Part shown: in pieces, positions 1 to 6,180 of the stretch
Layout: every line of letters begins with the position of its first letter
Numbering within the stretch: the first letter of the stretch is position 1
Origin: Betaproteobacteria bacterium
GTDB taxonomy: Bacteria > Pseudomonadota > Gammaproteobacteria > Burkholderiales > Sulfuriferulaceae
Length of the DNA: 8,106 nucleotides
Assembly: GCA_003455595.1 (NCBI GenBank)
Contig: DMQT01000035.1
Span: 5,929 to 14,034, forward strand
Reading direction: 5' to 3'
The notes under the pieces: generated by a model
Seen by the model: the letters and a program-made list of their open reading frames with translations, nothing else
What the model was told of the DNA's origin: nothing
Database searches by the model: none
Translations under genes and position numbers: made by a program

Positions 1-725
1 TTGAGCAGGATGGCGTCCGGGATGGCCACTTTGCCGACGTCGTGCAACGGGGCCGATTTGAATAACAGCAAGATGGTTTCGTCGTTCAGCACATGCGCGA
101 AGCGCGGATGGTCGCGCAGTCGCTCGGCCAGTGCCTTTACGTAACGCTGGGTACGGTGGATATGGTTGCCAGTCTCATTATCGCGCGCCTCGGCCAGTGC
201 GCAGAAGGCGGTAATGGTGGCTCCCTGGGAGGCGATCACCTCCTGTTCGCGGCGCACCAGTTCTTCAGACTGGATGAGAATCTTGTGTGTGCGCTCGGCC
301 ACTAGCTGTTCCAGATCCTCGTTGCGCTCCTTCAATAAACGCGTGGCCTGGGCGAGTTTGATATGGTTGTTTACCCGCGCCAGCACCACCGGCGGGCTAA
401 AGGGCTTGTGGATGAAGTCCTCTGCCCCCAGCGACAGACCGTGTTCTTCATCGGCGGCGCTCTCCAGGCTGGAGAGGAACAGCAGGGGGATGTCGCGCAG
501 GCCGGGTGTGTCCTTGACCCGCCGACACACTTCGAAGCCATCAATGCCCGGCATCACCACATCCAGCAGAATGAGATCCGCCGGGCCACCTTCATTCAAA
601 TAAGCCAACGCCCGCTGCCCGTCTGCGGCGGCATGCACCGTATAGTGACCATCGAGCATATCTTCCAGGATCAGCACATTGTCTGGCTGGTCGTCGACGA
701 TCAGGATATGGGCGTTAGGTTGCAA
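1..725 (-). CDS. Response regulator with receiver and HD-GYP domains (c-di-GMP phosphodiesterase family), 3' end cut by window edge
   Basis: About 241 codons are visible; the C-terminus lies beyond the left edge. An N-terminal receiver domain (residues 6-120) has the acidic pair D11-D12, the phospho-acceptor D55 in LILLDVVMPG and the conserved K107 in HKPF. A charged, probably coiled-coil linker follows (about 122-163), then the start of an HD-GYP domain: ETGNHIHRTQ (184-193) and the H228-D229 metal pair in LHDVGKVAIPD. The GYP motif itself would lie outside the window. The family hydrolyses c-di-GMP to pGpG or GMP in the cytoplasm, usually switched by phosphorylation of the receiver. The start is TTG at 725: the frame is closed by TAA at 779-781, no ATG lies between, and an AAGGA ribosome site sits 8 nt upstream. 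It follows the hybrid kinase gene by 114 nt on the same strand, which makes it the likely terminal acceptor of that relay. The domain call is firm; enzymatic activity is inferred. Confidence 0.93.
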   Translation of the reverse strand, partial: MQPNAHILIVDDQPDNVLILEDMLDGHYTVHAAADGQRALAYLNEGGPADLILLDVVMPGIDGFEVCRRVKDTPGLRDIPLLFLSSLESAADEEHGLSLGAEDFIHKPFSPPVVLARVNNHIKLAQATRLLKERNEDLEQLVAERTHKILIQSEELVRREQEVIASQGATITAFCALAEARDNETGNHIHRTQRYVKALAERLRDHPRFAHVLNDETILLLFKSAPLHDVGKVAIPDAILL

Positions 726-733
726 TGTTGGAT

Positions 734-738
734 TCCTT
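734..738 (-). promoter_or_regulatory. Shine-Dalgarno site fixing the TTG start of the HD-GYP regulator
   Basis: On the minus strand AAGGA is followed by 8 nt (ATCCAACA) and then TTG at 725-723. The reading frame upstream has only a few codons before an in-frame TAA and contains no ATG or GTG, so this site decides the start. It is the clearest ribosome binding site in the window; the other genes have weak or no recognisable sites. Confidence 0.75.
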
Positions 739-839
739 GGCCGGTAATAGGTTATCGACTGCGTCAGCCGCAGGGTGGTTTACTGGGCTACAGCTAACCT
801 GTGGACTGCTTGCTGCGTACACTTTCTGGTATCGGCGGC

Positions 840-3569
840 CTAATTGAAAACTTCAGTTATTCCGCTGTTTCCGTTGATGCGCACTGTCAGCGCTGCGAGC
901 AGCGTATCCAGCGCATCTGCCAATTCAGTGGCCAGTGCGGGTGCTGCATGATGACCTGCGCGGGCAGCGATCTCGGTTTCCTTTGCAAGCGCCTGCACGC
1001 TGCGCGCCATCAAATTGCCGCCCAGCCCCTTGAGGGCGTGAGCGGTGAACGCCAGGCTTTCCAGGTCGCGCAGTTCAGCCGTTGCGCGCAATTGGGTCGG
1101 CGTGCCCCGATGGCTGTTCAGGGCAGTGGTTGCAAGCTTGTTCACGAAAGCCTGGCGGCCATTGTAGTGCGCCAGCAGTCCCTGCCAGTCAATCGTGTTA
1201 TCCCTTGCGCTAGCGTTGCCCTCTCCGTCAGCCACGCCCGTAAGGGTGGCAGGGGGCAGCGCTGTCGGCCTGGAGGTGCATTTCACTGCGTGACGCAGGA
1301 TCGCAGCCACCAGTACTTCTGCGTCAATCGGCTTGGTGACGTGCTCGACCATGCCAGTGGCGAGGCAACGCTCACGCTCTTCGGACAGTGCGTGGGCGGT
1401 CAGCCCGATGATGGGTAGCGCGGGAGCGATTTTGAGGATGCGCCGGGTAGCCTCAAAGCCGTCCATCACGGGCATTTGCACATCCATCAGCACCGCGTCG
1501 AACGCACTTGCCCCTGACTGTTGCAGCCGCTCGATAGCCTGCTGACCATCTCCGGCGAATACCACGCGGGCACCTTCGTGCACCAGCAGGTCTTCCAGTA
1601 TCAGACGGTTGACCTCCACATCCTCCGCTGCCAGCAGTTGCAGACCAGCCAGCCGCAGTTCCGCCGCAGTGGCCTGACTGTCATGTTTAGGCAGCGCCGG
1701 TGCAGTCGCTGGCAGCGGCAGGCGCAGGGTGAAGCTGCTACCTGCGCCTAGGGCACTGTCGACCGTGATTTCCCCGCCCATCATGCGGGCAAGGTTCTGG
1801 CTGATGGATAACCCCAGACCGCTGCCGCCATATTCTCGCGTGGTTGAGCTGTCGGCCTGCTCGAAAGGCTGGAACAGACGCGTGACCTGCTCCGGTGTCA
1901 GACCAATGCCGCTGTCGATGGCCTTGAAGTAGATGTCATCGCCGTCACGCGCCACCCGCAGCCGTACTTCGCCGCGTTTGGTGAACTTGACGGCGTTGGA
2001 CAACAGGTTGCTGAGTACCTGTTGCAGACGCAGCGCGTCGCCGTTGACCCACGTCGGCAGGTCGAGGTCGCTGGTTATCTCGAAGCGGAGTCCCTTGAGT
2101 TGAGCCGCCCCGGTCACGAAGCTGACAGCGTTGTCGACCACAGCGGCAAGTGCAAAGGGGCGCCGTTCAATGGAAAGTTTGCCCGCATCGAGTTTGGAGA
2201 AATCGAGGACATCATTGATGAGCCCGAGCAGGTGCGCACCGGCGTCCTGGATGCGGGTAAAGGTGGCATGACTGGCGCGTCCGACGCTATCGCGCGCACC
2301 GATGCGCGCCATACCCAGCACGGCATTGAGCGGCGTACGAATTTCGTGGCTCATATTGGCGAGGAATTCGCTCTTCACTTTTGCCAGATTTTCGGCTTCG
2401 TTGCGCGCGACCTCAAGCTCGATGGTGCGATCAACCACCAACTCTTCAAGGTGATCGCGGTGGCCGATCAGTTCGGCTTCCAGTGCCCTTCTTTGAGTCA
2501 TATCCACCAGTGTCGCAATGGTCTGCATCTCCTCCCCTATGCGCATGGGTGCGAGGCTGATCTCCACTGGGAATTCGCTGCCGTCCTTGCGTCGGGCAGC
2601 AATATCCATGTTTCTTCCCATGACTCGCAGCGCGAGGTCGGAAGCGTAGCTTTCGCGAACATGAACATGGCGCTCTCTCACCCGTTCTGGCAGCAGGCTT
2701 TCGACGGGGTGGCCGATGAGTTCCGTGATGTCATAGCCGAACAGCTGCCCGATGCGGCGGTTTGCGCGCAGGATGCAGCCATTCGCATCCACTACCAGCA
2801 TGGCGTCGGGGCTGCTGTCGATGATCAGATTGGCGCGTGCCTCGCTCTTGGTCAGTGCCTCGCGCGAAGCGGCCAGTCCGTCGAGCATGCGGTCGAAGGC
2901 ATGGGCGAGGTGGGCGGCTTCGTCGGTTCCGGTCAGCGTGGTGCGCAGGGCGAGGTCGCCATATTCCACCGCATCGGCCACGCGCTGGATGACGCTGAGC
3001 CTGCGGGTAAGTCTGCGTACCATGAACCCGGCCAGGAGGGTACCGATGACGATGGCGGCGATTGTGTAGAGGAGACCGTCACGGGTGATCTCCGCGAGCT
3101 TCGCCTGGGTAGCCTGCTGGGTGAGTCCTACCCGTACCCAGCCAATGTGTCGCTTCGCCAGGAAGATCGGATTCACCGCGTCGACCAGCGTTGTGGTGTG
3201 CGCGAGCAACTTGGGTTCGGCTCGGGTTGGCAGGTCGCGCACTACCTGGCCGAGGCGCGCCGGGTCGCTGTGCGCCAGCACCCGTCCGTCGTGATCCAGG
3301 ATCATGGCATAGGCGAGGTCTGGGTAGCGCTGCTGTGCATGGATGAGTTCACGCAGGCCAGCCAGATCGCTGGAGGCGACGCCAGTCGCCGAGGTGGTGG
3401 CAAGACTGTGTGCCAGTGCTGCGCCCTGTTCGCTCTGGCGTTCCAGCAGCAGCGCCTGCTGACGCTCGGTAATGTCCCAGACGAACCCGGTCATTAGCAC
3501 TGCGATTACCAGGGCGACACCTAGGGTGAGCTGGTAGCGCAGGGTGTGGGGGAGTAGGGCGCGCAGCAT
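840..3569 (-). CDS. Hybrid sensor histidine kinase: Cache-like periplasmic domain, HAMP, PAS, HisKA, HATPase, REC, HPt
   Basis: This 909-residue inner-membrane kinase has a complete phosphorelay in one chain. Transmembrane helix 1 is about residues 11-31. A periplasmic region of about 135 residues follows, with a Cache/PDC-like stretch (YAMILDHDGRVLAHSDP, 87-103). Transmembrane helix 2 is about 166-184 and a HAMP domain about 185-240. A PAS domain (243-360) includes RKDGSEFPVEISLAP, and a coiled coil leads to HisKA with H408 in MSHEIRTPLNAV. The ATPase domain shows the N box (N525), DSGIG (552-556) and GGSGLGLS. The receiver has E649-D650, D696 in LMDVQMPVMDG and K746. The C-terminal HPt has H844 in AHALKGLGGN. 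All phospho-transfer residues are intact, so a His408-Asp696-His844 relay is expected. The ATG at 3569 overlaps the TAA of the upstream binding-protein gene (TAATG) with no clear ribosome site, suggesting translational coupling. The architecture resembles RpfC, TorS and BarA types; the ligand cannot be read from sequence. Confidence 0.96.
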   Translation of the reverse strand: MLRALLPHTLRYQLTLGVALVIAVLMTGFVWDITERQQALLLERQSEQGAALAHSLATTSATGVASSDLAGLRELIHAQQRYPDLAYAMILDHDGRVLAHSDPARLGQVVRDLPTRAEPKLLAHTTTLVDAVNPIFLAKRHIGWVRVGLTQQATQAKLAEITRDGLLYTIAAIVIGTLLAGFMVRRLTRRLSVIQRVADAVEYGDLALRTTLTGTDEAAHLAHAFDRMLDGLAASREALTKSEARANLIIDSSPDAMLVVDANGCILRANRRIGQLFGYDITELIGHPVESLLPERVRERHVHVRESYASDLALRVMGRNMDIAARRKDGSEFPVEISLAPMRIGEEMQTIATLVDMTQRRALEAELIGHRDHLEELVVDRTIELEVARNEAENLAKVKSEFLANMSHEIRTPLNAVLGMARIGARDSVGRASHATFTRIQDAGAHLLGLINDVLDFSKLDAGKLSIERRPFALAAVVDNAVSFVTGAAQLKGLRFEITSDLDLPTWVNGDALRLQQVLSNLLSNAVKFTKRGEVRLRVARDGDDIYFKAIDSGIGLTPEQVTRLFQPFEQADSSTTREYGGSGLGLSISQNLARMMGGEITVDSALGAGSSFTLRLPLPATAPALPKHDSQATAAELRLAGLQLLAAEDVEVNRLILEDLLVHEGARVVFAGDGQQAIERLQQSGASAFDAVLMDVQMPVMDGFEATRRILKIAPALPIIGLTAHALSEERERCLATGMVEHVTKPIDAEVLVAAILRHAVKCTSRPTALPPATLTGVADGEGNASARDNTIDWQGLLAHYNGRQAFVNKLATTALNSHRGTPTQLRATAELRDLESLAFTAHALKGLGGNLMARSVQALAKETEIAARAGHHAAPALATELADALDTLLAALTVRINGNSGITEVFN

Positions 3570-4504
3570 TATTTACGCGCCAGTGGCCGTACTTCGCTTT
3601 CGAAGCGTGCTACAAAGTCGCGCACCGGGACATAGCTGGTGTCGTCGGCGCGACTGAAGTGGCTGGTCTCCATGGTGGCCAGAATGACTCTGCCCTGTAG
3701 TGTGCCGTTCAGCCCGAACAGCAGCGCACGCACGCGCTCGCGGATCGTGTCAGGCAGGTCATCTCTGGCCATCATTGGCAGGTTCGGCAAGGGCGGTGTT
3801 TCCCAGATCACTTTGAGTTGAGCGGCTTCCTGTGGATGTTCTTTCTGGAAACCGCGCCAGGCTGGCGGCCAGGTGGCAGCGGCGGCCACCTGGCCACTGA
3901 GAGTGTTAAGGATGGCGGATTCCTGCGAGCCGACGTAGTGGTTGTCGATGTCGCGGTTTACATCCAGCCCGTGCTGATGCAGGAACCACTGCGGCATGAT
4001 GCAGGCGGCCATGGCGGTGGGTGCGGGGTAGGCGATCGCCTTGCCTTTAAGGTCGGCTGGTATTTTGAGGACGCTGTCGCGGCGCACAATAAAGATGCCC
4101 CTGAAATCCTCGGCGTCGCCGGCCATGGCGATGACGTGATAACCGGCTTGCATGGCCTGCAGGCTCTGCCAGGGATTGGGCAGGAGCAGCGCCGGTGCGC
4201 GGGCGCGGAATTTGGTCTCGTAGGCCGCGAAGTCACGCGATGTCTCCAGTTCAAAGCGGGCGTCCGGGATGTGCTGGTTAAGATAATCAATCAGCGGCTG
4301 GTAGGTCTGATTAAGCTTCTCCGGGTTGGATAGGGGAACGATAGCCAGGCGATAGAGCGGCCGGTCGACGACCGGTGCGTTGCCATATTGTGGACCGACT
4401 GGTTCGGCTTCTCGCCCACAGCCGGCAAGTAACAGCGCGGCGAGGAGCGGTAGCGACCAGGCAAAGAAGACGCGGCTGGCGGGTAGCATATTTTTGTAAG
4501 ACAT
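3569..4504 (-). CDS. PhnD-like periplasmic substrate-binding lipoprotein (phosphate/phosphite/phosphonate-binding family)
   Basis: This is a secreted, lipid-anchored binding protein of about 311 residues. From the ATG at 4504 it has a hydrophobic signal (FFAWSLPLLAALLLAGC) ending in the lipobox LLAGC, so the mature protein begins at Cys29. The body (about 49-308) follows the PhnD-type type-2 periplasmic-binding fold: an initial strand LYRLAIVPLSNPEKL, then YQPLIDYLNQ, then the hinge-region motif DLKGKAIAYPAPTAMA (about 151-166), and ESAILNTLSGQVAAAATW in the second lobe. An in-frame GTG at 4570 would add 22 residues before the signal and has no ribosome site, so the ATG is preferred, though its own site is weak (AGG 4 nt upstream). 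No ABC permease or ATPase gene is next to it; instead it overlaps a sensor kinase gene by one base. That suggests a sensory role, as TorT has for TorS, rather than transport. The ligand is unknown; the family name does not establish phosphonate binding. Confidence 0.88.
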   Translation of the reverse strand: MSYKNMLPASRVFFAWSLPLLAALLLAGCGREAEPVGPQYGNAPVVDRPLYRLAIVPLSNPEKLNQTYQPLIDYLNQHIPDARFELETSRDFAAYETKFRARAPALLLPNPWQSLQAMQAGYHVIAMAGDAEDFRGIFIVRRDSVLKIPADLKGKAIAYPAPTAMAACIMPQWFLHQHGLDVNRDIDNHYVGSQESAILNTLSGQVAAAATWPPAWRGFQKEHPQEAAQLKVIWETPPLPNLPMMARDDLPDTIRERVRALLFGLNGTLQGRVILATMETSHFSRADDTSYVPVRDFVARFESEVRPLARK

Positions 4505-4540
4505 GCAGCCTGTATCGGCACATGGAGAAAACGACTTGAG

Positions 4541-4576
4541 CGCACGCCGATTGCCTGCAGTTTGTCGCACGGCGAT
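4541..4576. repeat. Pair of 11-bp direct repeats upstream of the binding-protein gene
   Basis: CGCACGCCGAT at 4541-4551 recurs as CGCACGGCGAT at 4566-4576, with 10 of 11 bases identical and start positions 25 bp apart. They lie 37-72 bp upstream of the ATG at 4504, within the 160-nt gap between the two gene blocks. Such spacing could suit a dimeric activator, but a chance repeat in GC-rich DNA is not excluded. I see no convincing promoter hexamers or terminator elsewhere in this gap (4505-4664). Confidence 0.25.
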
Positions 4577-4664
4577 GGCCGGAAGCCAGCAAATTCAATG
4601 GCCTGGATATTTGCTTGCGCAGGTAGAAAGTAAGTATGGAGGCTTACCCAATGCCCAACCGGAT

Positions 4665-6173
4665 TCAAATAATCAGGCTGCCATTCAGTTGGCTGCGCTG
4701 CTCAATCGCCTGAACCATCAATACGCGCAGGTCATTCAGTGACAAGAGCTCGGCAGCGTCCAGCGTGGCGGCAGACAAGGGGACATCCCAATCGCCATAA
4801 ATGAATCCAGCTGGGTGGCGGTTTGCTGTCAACGGCAATATGACGAAGCTGTGTACTGTTGGCAGCGCATCGCGCCACCAGTGTGGCAACTTGTTGACGA
4901 AAGCAGGATCCTTGGCATCTTTCACGACGATTATTTTGTCGTTTGCCAACCCAGCGTGAAAAACGTCAGGTTGATATGCCTCAGCGAAAATCAGACGCGG
5001 AATAAGTTCCTGTACGTTCTCACCAAAACCCATGCGGGCGAAATACTTTCCTTCGTTAGCATTGCGCAGGAATACAATTGCGCGGCTCAGCCTCAGGCCT
5101 TGATAAACCGTTTCCAGCGCCATTGTCATGAGCTGGTAAGCGGTTGTGTTATTTGATACACCGCGCATATCAGCCACGCCGCGGGTCAAAGCCCTGACGG
5201 CGTCTGCCGGCTTGCCGCTCTGCACGGCCACAAGGGTGCTGTTTTCAAGTTTCGTCGGTTTGGCAACGCTTGCAAACAGGGCGTCTTGCGCAGCAGATTC
5301 CTGAGCGGTGAGGACTGCGGCAAGCATCTCGGATCCATCCATCCCCAGCATTTCAGCGTAGCTGTTTACAAGATCTGCAAGTTCATCCGGCGTGGTGTTA
5401 ACCGCATCGCATAACAAGCTGGCGCAGTGCGACGACAGGGTGGCGACGGCCCCCAGCCAATTGGCATGATCCAGCGGCTCATCCACGGTCTGTGGCAACA
5501 CATCCTGCATGCTGTTGATGAGTGCCGTTGGCAAGCCCCATTTTTGCGCGACCCAGCGACCTATCTCATCCAGTCCAATTCCCAAATTGTCTAACGTGGC
5601 CTGTGCTTCATCGATGCCCTGCTCGGCACAGCGTGCCTGTATCAATGACCAGTGATCTGACAGGTAGAATGTCACCATCATGCGGCCCAGACCATGCAGC
5701 ATCGAACACACCACGGCTTCTTCAGCATCGCGGGCACTGGCAGCACCAGTGATTTGTCGCGCTATGTGGCCGGCCAGAACGGCCTTTTCCATTTCATTGT
5801 GTGTGCTGGTCGAGCCCGTGGATGCTTTGGCCAGGCCGTCAATCAGTTTTGAGCCCAAAGCCAGATGGCCTATCGACTCGGTGCCAACGATGAGAACCGC
5901 TTTCGACACGGTATTGATATCTCGTCCGAAAACCGAGTACATCGCGCTATTGGCGAGTCGTAACACTTTTTGCGTCAGCGCAGGGTCGGACAATACCGTT
6001 TTTGTCATGTTAAATTCGCGGTCGTCCTCGCCGCGTATTGCGCCCATGATTGCGCTGATTACATTGGCAAAGCCGGGTAAATCTCCGCGCTGTTTGACCC
6101 GGTTCCACAACAGTTCCAGTGTTTTCTGAGGGTTTTTGATCGGCATTGTGCTCATTGAATCGAGGTCTTTCAT
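4665..6173 (-). CDS. HDOD domain protein with C-terminal GAF-like domain
   Basis: This cytoplasmic protein of 502 residues has no membrane segment or signal peptide. Residues about 28-225 match an HDOD domain: LPGFANVISAIMGAI, LSDPALTQKVLRLANSAMYS, the INTVSKAVLIVGTESIGHLAL stretch, and SMLHGLGRMM where a true HD phosphohydrolase would have HDIG. The catalytic His-Asp pair is therefore lost (H160 is followed by Gly), as is usual for HDOD proteins, which act as signalling or scaffold modules rather than nucleases or phosphodiesterases. Residues about 340-490 look like a GAF domain (AYQLMTMALETVYQGLRLSRAIVFL; later FVILPLTANRHPAGFIYGDWD). The HDOD-GAF pairing is known among proteobacterial proteins. 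The gene begins 7 nt after the stop of the GGDEF-EAL gene, so the two are very probably co-transcribed. The start at 6173 has no clear ribosome site; ATGs at 6155 and 6146 are alternatives. The GAF ligand is unknown. Confidence 0.9.
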   Translation of the reverse strand: MKDLDSMSTMPIKNPQKTLELLWNRVKQRGDLPGFANVISAIMGAIRGEDDREFNMTKTVLSDPALTQKVLRLANSAMYSVFGRDINTVSKAVLIVGTESIGHLALGSKLIDGLAKASTGSTSTHNEMEKAVLAGHIARQITGAASARDAEEAVVCSMLHGLGRMMVTFYLSDHWSLIQARCAEQGIDEAQATLDNLGIGLDEIGRWVAQKWGLPTALINSMQDVLPQTVDEPLDHANWLGAVATLSSHCASLLCDAVNTTPDELADLVNSYAEMLGMDGSEMLAAVLTAQESAAQDALFASVAKPTKLENSTLVAVQSGKPADAVRALTRGVADMRGVSNNTTAYQLMTMALETVYQGLRLSRAIVFLRNANEGKYFARMGFGENVQELIPRLIFAEAYQPDVFHAGLANDKIIVVKDAKDPAFVNKLPHWWRDALPTVHSFVILPLTANRHPAGFIYGDWDVPLSAATLDAAELLSLNDLRVLMVQAIEQRSQLNGSLII

Positions 6174-6180
6174 AGGATGG

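Noticed and set aside
759..773. Hairpin CTGCG-GCTGA-CGCAG after the kinase gene as a terminator
   Set aside because: The stem is only 5 bp and is not followed by a T-run, and the next gene on the same strand follows directly, so it is unlikely to end transcription.
93..797. Several plus-strand open frames over the HD-GYP regulator gene
   Set aside because: The minus strand encodes a clear receiver and HD-GYP domain over the same bases; the plus-strand translations show no family motifs.
2022..3497. Long plus-strand open frame (about 491 codons) opposite the hybrid kinase gene
   Set aside because: It lies entirely antisense to a kinase gene with unmistakable domains. Its translation is rich in His, Gln, Val and Gly without recognisable motifs, which is typical of the shadow frame of a GC-biased gene.
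3818..4333. Plus-strand open frame of about 171 codons opposite the binding-protein gene
   Set aside because: It is antisense to a recognisable PhnD-type protein and has no motif or ribosome site of its own.
4505..4570. GTG at 4570 as the start of the binding-protein gene
   Set aside because: It would place 22 polar residues before the lipoprotein signal peptide and has no ribosome site; the ATG at 4504 gives a normal n-region and lipobox position.
4577..4664. Possible sigma-54 promoter or c-di-GMP riboswitch upstream of the binding-protein gene
   Set aside because: The nearest GG...GC pair on the minus strand has 11 instead of 10 intervening bases and poor flanking matches. No GEMM-type riboswitch core was recognisable.
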